DNA from: Algoriphagus alkaliphilus | Lineage (GTDB): Bacteria; Bacteroidota; Bacteroidia; Cytophagales; Cyclobacteriaceae | Direction: 5' to 3' | Assembly (NCBI RefSeq): GCF_900103735.1 | Contig: NZ_FMXE01000013.1 | Coordinates: 55,825-119,824, forward strand | Length of the DNA: 64,000 nucleotides | Shown here: positions 1 through 7,777 of the stretch, piece after piece | Layout: each line of letters opens with the position of its first letter | Position numbering within the stretch: position 1 is the stretch's first letter | Made by a program: the position numbers and the translations under genes | The notes under the pieces: generated by a model | Databases searched by the model: none | What the model was told of the DNA's origin: nothing | Seen by the model: only the letters and a program-made list of their open reading frames with translations

Positions 1-530
1 ACCTTAGCTAAGTAGATTGACCAATCCAAAGCGGAATCCCCCCCTCCTGCAATGACCACATTTTTGTCACGGAATGTTTCGGGATTTTTCACCATATAAG
101 TAATCCCTTTTCCCTCATAGGTTTCCAGATTGGTGAGGACTGGCTTTCTTGGCTCGAAACAACCCAATCCTCCGGCGATGATGATGACTTGGGCATGCAC
201 ATGAGTTTTGTCACTTGTGGTTACCACAAAACTCCCGTCCGCCTGTCTATCGATGTGATCCACACGCTCACCGAGGGTGAAGGTGGGCTGGAATGGCTTG
301 GCCTGTTCCATCAGATTGTCCACCAGATCCTGTGCTTTTACCTCTGGATATCCCGGGATATCATAAATCGGCTTTTGGGGGTAGATCTCCGATAGCTGAC
401 CTCCCACTTGTGGCAAGGCATCGATCAGGTGGCAACGCATCTTGAGCAATCCTGCTTCAAAAACAGCAAAAAGCCCCACAGGGCCAGCTCCTATGATACA
501 GAGGTCGGTATGGATTGTGTTTGTATTCAT
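1..530 (-). CDS. Ferredoxin--NADP(+) reductase, type 2 (3' end outside window)
   Basis: About 176 residues are readable from an ATG at 530 to the left edge, so the C-terminal half is missing. The protein would pass electrons between NADPH and ferredoxin or flavodoxin with an FAD cofactor, in the cytoplasm. The FAD-binding motif GAGPVGLFAVFEAGL lies near residues 15-30 and the second nucleotide-binding motif GGGDSALDW near residues 161-169. This layout is that of the thioredoxin-reductase-like YumC/FNR2 family; a plain thioredoxin reductase is less likely because no CxxC is seen near the GGGDSALDW motif, where it should lie. The gene follows the MarR regulator on the same strand after a 69-bp gap holding a palindrome, so it is a likely target of that regulator. 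Confidence 0.85.
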   Translation of the reverse strand, partial: MNTNTIHTDLCIIGAGPVGLFAVFEAGLLKMRCHLIDALPQVGGQLSEIYPQKPIYDIPGYPEVKAQDLVDNLMEQAKPFQPTFTLGERVDHIDRQADGSFVVTTSDKTHVHAQVIIIAGGLGCFEPRKPVLTNLETYEGKGITYMVKNPETFRDKNVVIAGGGDSALDWSIYLAK

Positions 531-572
531 GGCTTTTTGGGTTTAACCCATGTAAATTCCAAAATGTTCGTA

Positions 573-593
573 CAAATATAATTAGTACACTAA
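573..593 (-). promoter_or_regulatory. Candidate promoter -7 box plus MarR-type half-palindrome before the FNR gene
   Basis: On the minus strand TATATTTG (580-573) matches the Bacteroidota -7 consensus TAnnTTTG. Immediately upstream sits TTAGT-N2-ACTAA (582-593), a perfect 5-bp inverted repeat. No good -33 TTTG is seen at the right distance. A repressor bound to the palindrome would block the promoter; the link to the neighbouring MarR protein is inferred. Confidence 0.45.
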
Positions 594-599
594 ATACTT

Positions 600-1049
600 T
601 TATTCCTCGCCAATCTGGCAATCCAAATTTTGATAAATGGTATCAAGAATTCGTTTAAACTCCTCAAAATCTCTGGTGGTAAGGTTTTCCCAAGCCTTTT
701 CTCGAATTTCGAGGATTTTAGGTTTGAGTGCCGAGACCTTAGCTGATCCAGACTCAGTGAGTAGAAGTTGAAAGCTCCTCCGGTCTTGAGGATGTGGAAC
801 GCGTTCTACATATCCTTTTTTACAAAGAAGGTCAATGATACGTGTGAGGGTAGGATGATCTTTGAATACCAGATTAGCCAATTCCGTTTGGCTCAACAGT
901 TCGTTTTCAGAAAGGTTTTTCAATACTAACCATTGATCCACAGTGACGTCAAATTCCCCTGTTTTGAACTGATGCTGGGCATATTGCTTTACCTTACGAG
1001 CCGTACGGTCGAGCAGGAAAGAGTATTTCGCGAAAAGTTCTTGTGTCAT
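600..1049 (-). CDS. MarR family transcriptional regulator
   Basis: A 149-residue winged-helix DNA-binding regulator of the MarR family, which usually acts as a dimeric repressor released by a small ligand or by oxidation. The recognition region (LSQTELANLVFKDHPTLTRI, about 52-71) and the wing motif DRR (89-91) are clear, and the length is normal. It contains one cysteine in the recognition-helix region (C76) and one near the C-terminus (C144), so redox sensing is possible but not shown. The gene lies directly upstream of the FNR gene on the same strand. A perfect 8-bp inverted repeat overlaps its own start codon, which fits autoregulation. Confidence 0.9.
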   Translation of the reverse strand: MTQELFAKYSFLLDRTARKVKQYAQHQFKTGEFDVTVDQWLVLKNLSENELLSQTELANLVFKDHPTLTRIIDLLCKKGYVERVPHPQDRRSFQLLLTESGSAKVSALKPKILEIREKAWENLTTRDFEEFKRILDTIYQNLDCQIGEE

Positions 1050-1068
1050 ACCAATAGTTAGTATGACA
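1044..1068. promoter_or_regulatory. Palindromic operator overlapping the marR start codon
   Basis: TGTCATAC (1044-1051) and GTATGACA (1061-1068) form a perfect 8-bp inverted repeat with a 9-bp spacer. The start codon of the MarR gene (1049-1047) lies inside the left arm. The 17-bp centre-to-centre spacing fits a dimeric winged-helix protein. The assignment to this MarR protein is inference from position. Confidence 0.6.
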
Positions 1069-1264
1069 AATATAAAAATTATTCTTTCAAAAATGATTAA
1101 AGTCTATAAAAACTATAGGGTAAAAAATTTATGATGGGGATAAATGAAAACCATTCTGGAATTTAAGCTGTTTAAAAGAAATTATTCCATGTATTTTTGA
1201 TGTGCTTAACACACCTGATTTGACTCTTTTCCCCAAGAGTCATTGCTTGATTAACTAAACTCAC

Positions 1265-1531
1265 ATGAATTGGAACTCAGTCATAGATAAGGCGCTTGAG
1301 GTCTTGAGAACATCAGATCGGGGGTATGTATTGATGGATATGTACAATAACATCCTCAGTCCCGAAGAGGCTGCTTTCAAAAAAATTAAAGTCACACCGT
1401 ACAATGCACTAAAGTTTATTCATACCCAATTCTCCTCCATGGGATTGGATATTTCTGACAAAAATGTGAGAATCAAGTTGATTGCCTTGCTGGAAGAATT
1501 TGAACGGCTACAAAAAGAAAGAATCAAATAG
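1265..1531 (+). CDS. Small conserved-looking protein of unknown function
   Basis: An 88-residue cytoplasmic protein with no signal peptide or membrane segment. I do not recognise a named family. From residue 20 on it aligns without gaps for about 56 residues to the N-terminal domain of the protein at 44504-44908: both share a GY/GF start, EAA, VTPxN, a GL pair and a following Ser/Thr-Asp. This suggests a small shared domain. The gene is divergent from marR, and the 215 bp between them carry the MarR operator, so co-regulation is possible. Confidence 0.6.
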   Translation: MNWNSVIDKALEVLRTSDRGYVLMDMYNNILSPEEAAFKKIKVTPYNALKFIHTQFSSMGLDISDKNVRIKLIALLEEFERLQKERIK

Positions 1532-1558
1532 ATGCTTTGAAGCAGGAAACTTTTATCG

Positions 1559-1584
1559 AAAAAAAGGCGACCACTGGCCGCCTT
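1559..1584 (-). terminator. Terminator of the small basic protein gene
   Basis: On the minus strand AAGGCG..CGCCTT closes a hairpin whose inner part CCA/TGG also pairs, with one G-T, followed by seven T residues. Confidence 0.8.
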
Positions 1585-1607
1585 CATATCTTTTAAAAGA
1601 CTGTCAA

Positions 1608-1751
1608 TTACTTAGCAAAAGAAGCTTTTAGAGCCTCAACGTCTACGTTTTTGATTACAGGCTTCGCACACAACTGCTTGATTTTGATCACGCGAGCGGT
1701 CTGACCTTGTCTTTTTCTTTTAAGTTTTCTTTTGAGTGTAGTTACAGCCAT
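1608..1751 (-). CDS. Very small basic protein (47 aa), ribosome-associated-like
   Basis: ATG at 1751 to TAA at 1608 encodes 47 residues. It starts MAVTTLKRKLKRKRQGQTAR, is strongly basic and ends in a short acidic-then-Lys tail. It has no signal peptide. A dedicated rho-independent terminator follows 24 bp downstream, which supports a real gene. The composition resembles a small ribosomal protein or rRNA-binding peptide, but I do not recognise a named family; a leader or RNA-chaperone role is equally possible. Confidence 0.7.
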   Translation of the reverse strand: MAVTTLKRKLKRKRQGQTARVIKIKQLCAKPVIKNVDVEALKASFAK

Positions 1752-1917
1752 GGACGTATATTTTTAATATTTTTGATTCAAAACGAAGCGCAAAAGTAAG
1801 GAAACAATTCTTTTCTGCCTACAAATCTTCTTATTTTATTCCATAGTAAATTAATCAATCGGGCAGTCCTTTACTGATTTTTAAATAAATTTGACGACCA
1901 ATCACCTGAATTCACTC

Positions 1918-3279
1918 ATGCAAAAACCGAGTTTGCCAAAAGGAACCCGAGATTTTGGACCATTGCAGATGGCCCGTAGAACCTTCATTTTGGACACCAT
2001 AAGGGATACCTTCCAATTATTTGGCTACCAGCAAATCGAGACTCCGGCCATGGAAAATCTCAATACGCTGACCGGTAAATATGGTGATGAGGGAGATCAG
2101 TTACTCTTCAAAATCCTGAACAGTGGTGATCTTTTGAAAGATGTAACTACAGCTGATTTAGACAAGGGACCCGGAGCAGTTTTGAATAAAGTTTCGGAAA
2201 AAGGACTTAGATACGATCTGACGGTTCCTTTTGCAAGATATGTGGTGATGAATAGAAATGAGTTGACATTCCCTTTCAAGCGCTATCAAATTCAGCCAGT
2301 CTGGAGAGCAGATCGTCCTCAGAAAGGCCGTTACCGCGAATTTTATCAGTGCGACGCTGATGTGGTGGGAACAGACAGCTTGGTGTGTGAAGCAGAGATC
2401 GTCTTGATGATACGTCGTGTTTTTGAAAATCTGGGGCTCAGGGAATATAGTATCAAAATCAACAACCGGAAAATTCTGACCGGTATAGCTGAAGCCATCG
2501 GTGAGGTAGGAAAAGAAGGGCCGCTCTGTGTGGCTATTGATAAATTGGATAAGATTGGCTGGGAAAAAGTAAAGGAAGAACTCTTACAACGAGGTTTCGG
2601 ACAAAAATCAATCGAAAGTTTAGCCCCTTTGGTTTCCCTGGAAAGTGATATGAAGCGTAAGCTGAATTTTTTGAAACTCTTTCTGAAAAACTCAGAAGTA
2701 GGATTGAAAGGGGTGGAGGAATTGGAAGGGGCCTTCGGGATTCTCTCTCAAATGGGAGAAAATCTGGATCATATTGACTTTGATATCATGCTTGCCCGGG
2801 GTCTCTCTTATTACACGGGAGCAATTTTTGAGGTGAAAGTTCACCATGTTTCCATAGGATCTGTGAGTGGTGGAGGGAGATATGATAATCTGACCGGAGT
2901 ATTTGGACTTCCGGGTGTTTCAGGCGTGGGTTTCTCCTTTGGGGTGGATCGATTGTATGATGTGTTGGATGAGTTGAAGGCATTCCCAAAAGAGAGTCAT
3001 ACCAGTACCCGAATACTGTTGACCTATTTTGACCAGAAGGGTTTTGAATATGCTTTGGGTTTGCTCAGTCAATTCCGTAACGCAGGGATTAAGACTGAGA
3101 TTTACCCCAATCAAACGAAAATTCAAAAGCAGTTTGAATTTGCCAATAAAAAAGAAATTCCATTTGTGGGAATTTGCGGTGAAGAGGAACTTAAAGCAGG
3201 AATAATCTCCGTAAAAAATATGGTTACAGGGGATCAGCAAAGGTTGGATATTTCTAAAGCTATAGTTTTACTGTCCTAA
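1918..3279 (+). CDS. hisS: Histidine--tRNA ligase
   Basis: Class II aminoacyl-tRNA synthetase that charges tRNA-His. The reading frame opens at a TTG at 1891, but the ATG at 1918 gives MQKPSLPKGTRDFGP, the usual start of this enzyme, for a 453-residue product. Motif 1 (RRTFILDTI region), motif 2 (QPVWRADRPQKGRYREFYQCD, about 132-152), the HisA motif with LARGLSYYTGAIFE (about 295-308) and motif 3 (GVGFSFGVDRL) are all present, followed by the C-terminal anticodon-binding domain. A TAAATTTG -7-like box ends at 1893. The stop overlaps by a few bases the stop of the convergent gene at 3276. Confidence 0.97.
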   Translation: MQKPSLPKGTRDFGPLQMARRTFILDTIRDTFQLFGYQQIETPAMENLNTLTGKYGDEGDQLLFKILNSGDLLKDVTTADLDKGPGAVLNKVSEKGLRYDLTVPFARYVVMNRNELTFPFKRYQIQPVWRADRPQKGRYREFYQCDADVVGTDSLVCEAEIVLMIRRVFENLGLREYSIKINNRKILTGIAEAIGEVGKEGPLCVAIDKLDKIGWEKVKEELLQRGFGQKSIESLAPLVSLESDMKRKLNFLKLFLKNSEVGLKGVEELEGAFGILSQMGENLDHIDFDIMLARGLSYYTGAIFEVKVHHVSIGSVSGGGRYDNLTGVFGLPGVSGVGFSFGVDRLYDVLDELKAFPKESHTSTRILLTYFDQKGFEYALGLLSQFRNAGIKTEIYPNQTKIQKQFEFANKKEIPFVGICGEEELKAGIISVKNMVTGDQQRLDISKAIVLLS

Positions 3280-3557
3280 TCGACCTGAAGAATGGATCGG
3301 ATAGGAAGAAAAACACCTCCTTTCAATGACACAAAACTATTTCCAACAGCCCAAACTGTTGTTTCAACCATGTAAATCTGCTGATCCGCAGCTTCAAATG
3401 TGATTTTGACTTTAGTGTGAAGTAAATTTCCCAAGGTTTGAGATCTGTAGAGGTCTGCCATTCGTTTTTTCTGCCCATTAGGATCAGGAATTACTTCGGC
3501 TATTGAAAAACTCAAGTTTGAAATATTTTCTTTCTCGATGGTGAGTATGGTTTTCAT
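3276..3557 (-). CDS. Conserved hypothetical protein
   Basis: A 93-residue protein from an ATG at 3557; an in-frame GTG at 3578 would add seven residues. It has no signal peptide or membrane segment. The C-terminal half (TKVKITFEAADQQIYMVETT and following residues ending in ILQVD) looks like an antiparallel beta fold with the pattern of a small PilZ- or Hfq-like barrel, but no motif is firm. It is convergent with hisS and the two stop codons overlap. Function unknown. Confidence 0.7.
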   Translation of the reverse strand: MKTILTIEKENISNLSFSIAEVIPDPNGQKKRMADLYRSQTLGNLLHTKVKITFEAADQQIYMVETTVWAVGNSFVSLKGGVFLPIRSILQVD

Positions 3558-3749
3558 GACTTTGTCCGGGTTAGTCACTTATTTGTACTTGATAAGTATT
3601 ATAAAAGTTACCCAAGAAATCTAAATGAATTTGAAAAACAATGAGTAATAGTTTTTGAAATAGCGTTAGTTAACTTGTGGAGTCAAATCTGGCATAAAGA
3701 ATAGTCAATTATTGAATTGTAAATCCATTAAAAATAAAATTGAAAAGAT

Positions 3750-4085
3750 ATGTTTGATATCATGGGAATGATGGGCAAAGTAAAGGAAGCCCAAGCGAAG
3801 ATTAAAGAAACTCAGGCGCGGCTGGTGCATTTGACTGCCGAGGGAGAAGCCGGTGCAGGGATGGTCAAAGTTCTGGTCAATGGGGACCGAAAAGTGATGA
3901 AAATCGAGATGGATGAATCCCTAGTGACACCAAATGACAAAGAAATGCTGAGCGATTTGATCGTAGCAGCGACCAATAAAGCCATGGAGGCGATAGATGT
4001 GAAGATCAAAGCTGAAATGAAAGTGGCTACCGAGGGAATGATCCCCAACATACCCGGAATGGACTTGGGCAGCATGTTCGGATGA
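3750..4085 (+). CDS. YbaB/EbfC family nucleoid-associated protein
   Basis: A 111-residue member of the YbaB/EbfC family, small dimeric DNA-binding proteins that coat the nucleoid. It begins MFDIMGMMGKVKEAQAKIKE with an N-terminal helix, then the central beta sheet with VKVLVNGDRKVMKIEMDES, and ends with the typical Met/Gly-rich tail IPGMDLGSMFG. Length is normal. In many genomes this gene follows dnaX; here it stands alone. Confidence 0.92.
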   Translation: MFDIMGMMGKVKEAQAKIKETQARLVHLTAEGEAGAGMVKVLVNGDRKVMKIEMDESLVTPNDKEMLSDLIVAATNKAMEAIDVKIKAEMKVATEGMIPNIPGMDLGSMFG

Positions 4086-4242
4086 AAGGCCCATTAGAAA
4101 ACGTCCTCACATAGGAGCATAATTAACCGGGACTTTCCACCTATCTGGCCGGTAGGTATGACCAACCAATTAAAAAAAAACACAAATCCATTTAACTCGA
4201 GCCTGCCTGGGCTAATAGCCATTGTTAAGTAAATTTGATCCT

Positions 4243-5244
4243 ATGAATAAGGCAGCAATAGTCATTCTGAATTTCAACGGCAAAGATGTTTTATCCACCT
4301 TTTTACCTTCAGTGGTCACCCACAGTTCCTATGATATTTGGATCATTGATAATGCCAGCACTGATGATTCAGTCGAGCTTTTCACAGCCAATTATCCTCA
4401 AATCAATCTTATTTCGCTGGGTTCCAACTTTGGCTATGCCGGGGGGTACAATTGGGGATTAGAGGAGCTTCGGGGAAAATATGAATTTTTCATTTTATTA
4501 AATTCAGATGTTGAAGTCACCGCGGCATGGGATCGGGATTTGGTTGACTGCTTGGATGGCAAACCGGAATACGCGGCTCTTCAGCCGAAAATCCTTTCCT
4601 GGCAAGACCGAAAAATGTTTGATTATGCAGGGGCAGGTGGTGGGTATTTGGATGAACTGGGCTACCCTTATTGTCGAGGGAGGATATGGAATACGCTCGA
4701 GTCTGACCATGGGCAATACAATGATGAGGTGCAGGTGGATTGGGCTTCAGGCGCCTGTCTGGTAATTCGCGCAGCCGATTTTTTTATGCAGGAGGGTTTT
4801 GATGCGCATTTTTTTGCCCACATGGAGGAGATTGATTTGTGTTGGAGACTGAGGCGGTCGGGAAAAAAAATCGGGTATTTAGGTGCGGTCACTGTTTTTC
4901 ATCAGGGTGGTGCGACTTTAGACCGGTCCAGTCCAAAAAAGCTTTACCTCAATATCCGAAACAACCTCAGTATGATTTATAAAAATGTGAATCCACTCCG
5001 TTTTTTTGGAATAATTGTAGCTAAGAGCATCATGGAAATGGCTGCGGCAGTGGGATATTTGATGTCAGGCAAAAAAGAGCATGCCTTGGGAGTATTTCGG
5101 GGATATAGGGACTTTTTTTCAGGAATTGAAAATTTAGAAAGACCCCTAAAAAAGCCCGAGGTAGACAGTTCAACCTCAGGCCCTGTTAAGTTTATCTTTT
5201 GGAATTATCTGGTTTTGAGAAAACGGGTATTTACTCAACTTTAA
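4243..5244 (+). CDS. Family 2 glycosyltransferase
   Basis: A 333-residue GT-A fold glycosyltransferase. The ATG at 4243 is preferred over the TTG at 4222 because MNKAAIVILNFNGKD begins right at the first Rossmann strand. IIDNASTDDS (about 35-43) binds the nucleotide and LLNSDVEV (about 85-92) holds the metal-binding acidic residue. Later motifs WASGACLVIRA and EEIDLCWRLRRSGKKIGY are typical of rhamnosyltransferase-like GT2 proteins. There is no clear C-terminal membrane domain, so it probably acts at the cytoplasmic face on cell-surface glycans. A TAAATTTG box (4230-4237) lies just upstream. The stop overlaps the stop of the PspC gene on the other strand by four bases. Confidence 0.88.
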   Translation: MNKAAIVILNFNGKDVLSTFLPSVVTHSSYDIWIIDNASTDDSVELFTANYPQINLISLGSNFGYAGGYNWGLEELRGKYEFFILLNSDVEVTAAWDRDLVDCLDGKPEYAALQPKILSWQDRKMFDYAGAGGGYLDELGYPYCRGRIWNTLESDHGQYNDEVQVDWASGACLVIRAADFFMQEGFDAHFFAHMEEIDLCWRLRRSGKKIGYLGAVTVFHQGGATLDRSSPKKLYLNIRNNLSMIYKNVNPLRFFGIIVAKSIMEMAAAVGYLMSGKKEHALGVFRGYRDFFSGIENLERPLKKPEVDSSTSGPVKFIFWNYLVLRKRVFTQL

Positions 5245-5459
5245 TCAAAAAGCACCGGATTGTTCATTTTGCGGAAATACTTTCGGATTTTCATCATCAT
5301 TGCCATGCTCACGTAAAGGATAATTGGAGATCCCATCGTTACAAATGAAGAATAAATAAAGAATAGCCGGATGCTATCGATCGGAAAATTGAGTTTTTCT
5401 CCAAGTCTTGAGCAAACCCCAAAGGCATGCTCTTCGAAGAATATTTTCAGTTTTTCCAT
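5241..5459 (-). CDS. PspC domain protein
   Basis: A 72-residue protein with the PspC layout: short amphipathic N-terminus, FGVCSRLGEKLNFPIDSIRL, and one hydrophobic segment (about 30-55). PspC proteins are small inner-membrane proteins linked to envelope stress in Proteobacteria; in Bacteroidota they are common and of unknown role. It is about the minimal length of the domain. It converges on the glycosyltransferase gene. Confidence 0.8.
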   Translation of the reverse strand: MEKLKIFFEEHAFGVCSRLGEKLNFPIDSIRLFFIYSSFVTMGSPIILYVSMAMMMKIRKYFRKMNNPVLFD

Positions 5460-5494
5460 ATATTAATCTGTTTATAGTGTAAAAATAAGATAAA

Positions 5495-7300
5495 ATGATT
5501 TTGAATTTTATAAATCAACTCACTCTCAAAATGTTTAGGGTTTTGACAGTTTTGTTTTTGCTTTCAACTCATTGTTTATCTGCGGGTTCAATAATAATGC
5601 CCGAAAATAAATTTTTAAAAGACATTCAACTCGTACCTGCGAAACTTAAACTTGAAGGGGACTCAATCCGCTTTACAGTCAAAGGTTCAATACCAATTGA
5701 ATCGGTGCTGTCACCAAATAATCCAAGATTGAGTCTCTCATTTAAAGCAGATCAAAACTATGTAGATCTTGGAGAAATTAATTTAAAGAGGAATGTCGCT
5801 AATTATTCCTATGAAAGTAAGTTTTCCTTAAAGTACGAACCTTGGATGTCAGGTGCTACATTGGAAATATTTTTTTTCCAGGGGAAAAGGGAAAGTAAAT
5901 CTCCTTTCGAAAAGAAAGTACTGGCAAAAGGGGTAATAGCCCCACAGCTGATGGTCAAACTTGGAGCCGTCTATCCTGATGAGCCAATTCCTTCGGTTGG
6001 ACTGTTTATTCCCACAGGAATTGAAAGAGGAGTTACGCAAAAAGAGGAGTTCACTTTTGTTTATGAATTGGGGTCTTCAGCTTTCAAATTAAGTGTGGCA
6101 AATCAGGAGACACTTCGGAAAATCGATGCTTTTTTGGAAAACAATCCCAGCATTCAGGAATTTAAAATTACCGGAATACAATCTCCAGAACCTGCGGAAG
6201 GAAAAAACAGCGGCTTGGGTGCTAATCGTGCTGAATCCGCAAAAAAGGCACTTATAACGAGATTTCAGACCTTATCGGATTCTCAAATCAGAATAGATTC
6301 CCGTCGTAATGATTGGTTTGATCTCAGGCTACTATTAGGGGATTACAAGGGAATATCAACAAATCGTAAAGAGGAACTCTATACGATCTTGACCAATCAG
6401 GAGACGTATCTTGAGCAAACCGATCGATTAAAAAAAGTTCCAGGATTTTCCCAAATTGTACAGGATCTGTATCCAAAACTCCGGGTTGCCAAAATTGAAA
6501 TCTCCGCTACCTCCAGAACAGGCCTCGATATGCGACAGTCAATCAAACTGAAGGAGTCACTTTTGAGCTCAGATGGCACAAATTCATTATCCTTTGCGGA
6601 ATGGTCCTTGGCTGCTGAAGCGAGTCAAAGTCTAGAAGAAAAGGCAGTCATCTATTCTAAGATGACGGAATTTTTTCGCTCAGCCTTACCCTATAACAAT
6701 TTGGCTGTAGTCCGAATGCGGCAAGCCCAACGCACCCTTGATCAGGAATCCAAAGAAGTTCTTTGGGAAGAAGCGCTCAGACTCCTCCAACAGGCTATAC
6801 GAATTGAACCAAATCCTTATATCCTTCATAATCAAGGACAGATTTTGGCACTTGAGGGAAAATACTGGGATTCTTATCTGAAATTATCCGAAGCTGCATC
6901 CTTGACAAAAAATCCCGATTTTCTTCAACAGAATGAGGCCTTGAGAGGAGCATTGGATATTCTAAGAGGTGATTATAAACTTGCAACACTTAGATTTGAC
7001 TTCAAGTTTTCAGACCCGAAAGACTATTTCAACAAGGGGCTTGCTTATTTTATGATCGATGACTTTGCAAAAGCATCCACTGCTTTCGAAGAATCAGTTA
7101 TGCATGGAAGAGTATTTGGATATGGGTATTATGGACTTGCTATGATAGCTGCTGCCAGCGGACAACAAGAAGTGGCTATGATTCATCTTAAAAAGGCTAT
7201 CGAAGCAAATAAACAGTTGGCTAATTTGGCATTTCAAGATCCGTCCTTTGAAGAACTTCGTAATAGCAAAGATTTTTTTTCCGGAAGTACTCAAAATTGA
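5495..7300 (+). CDS. Secreted TPR protein with OmpA-like middle region
   Basis: A 601-residue protein. A signal peptide is visible whether translation starts at 5495 or at the second Met (5531, MFRVLTVLFLLSTHCLSAG). Residues about 35-200 are beta-rich. Residues about 215-290 contain a stretch like the OmpA C-terminal domain (SANQETLRKIDAFLENNP-like, then GANRAESAKKALITRF, where Arg and Glu match the usual NxxRAxxV helix), so peptidoglycan or envelope binding is possible. The C-terminal third is made of tetratricopeptide-type helices (LLQQAIRIEPNPYILHNQG, YFNKGLAYFMIDDFAKASTA). Periplasmic or outer-membrane scaffold is the likely role; the exact partner is unknown. Confidence 0.7.
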   Translation: MILNFINQLTLKMFRVLTVLFLLSTHCLSAGSIIMPENKFLKDIQLVPAKLKLEGDSIRFTVKGSIPIESVLSPNNPRLSLSFKADQNYVDLGEINLKRNVANYSYESKFSLKYEPWMSGATLEIFFFQGKRESKSPFEKKVLAKGVIAPQLMVKLGAVYPDEPIPSVGLFIPTGIERGVTQKEEFTFVYELGSSAFKLSVANQETLRKIDAFLENNPSIQEFKITGIQSPEPAEGKNSGLGANRAESAKKALITRFQTLSDSQIRIDSRRNDWFDLRLLLGDYKGISTNRKEELYTILTNQETYLEQTDRLKKVPGFSQIVQDLYPKLRVAKIEISATSRTGLDMRQSIKLKESLLSSDGTNSLSFAEWSLAAEASQSLEEKAVIYSKMTEFFRSALPYNNLAVVRMRQAQRTLDQESKEVLWEEALRLLQQAIRIEPNPYILHNQGQILALEGKYWDSYLKLSEAASLTKNPDFLQQNEALRGALDILRGDYKLATLRFDFKFSDPKDYFNKGLAYFMIDDFAKASTAFEESVMHGRVFGYGYYGLAMIAAASGQQEVAMIHLKKAIEANKQLANLAFQDPSFEELRNSKDFFSGSTQN

Positions 7301-7777
7301 ATTCTCTGATTTTTCTAATTTTTGATTATTCAGGTCTTTTTTTGAGAATTTCTCAAATTAATGCGGTTTATTTTGATTTTTTTCATTTAGACTTCCTTTT
7401 TCAGGGATTTTTCTTTGTTATACATGGTTTAAATAAAGCTGGTGTTGAAAATTTCAAAATTTAATTTACTCAGGTGGGTTTGAAATTTGTTTTAGATTAT
7501 TTAACATTGAGGCATTAGAATTAACAATTAAACCTAAAATTCAAGCCTATGATCTATTTTACTTAGCATTTTTCCTTCTCTCAATCTGCATCAGTCGATG
7601 CATTCAAACCTAGAGGTTTCTATTAAGCAGGTCTTTTGACCACGGTAAATCGCAATAAAATCTTGAAAATCAAGCTCTTTCTATTGTCGTTATTTTGAGG
7701 ATAATCGCAAACGATTGCATAATCAATTAACAAACAAGTTTTTGAGATTAATCTTGTTACCCAATCTATCTATGTTT
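7301..7777. other. Long non-coding region upstream of susC
   Basis: 477 bp without a convincing gene. It holds several small hairpins: TTTGAGA-N3-TCTCAAA (7341-7357), TGCATC-N4-GATGCA (7587-7602) and AAACCT-N2-AGGTTT (7606-7619), plus a LacI-like palindrome at 7707. No good TTTG/TAnnTTTG promoter pair could be fixed by eye. A regulated 5' leader for the SusC/D operon is likely. Confidence 0.5.
7707..7718. promoter_or_regulatory. LacI-family-like operator before susC
   Basis: GCAAACGATTGC is an imperfect palindrome (GCAA arms outside a central CG) of the type bound by LacI/CcpA-like sugar regulators. It lies 60 bp before the susC start. No LacI-type regulator is in the window, so this is suggestive only. 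Confidence 0.3.
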
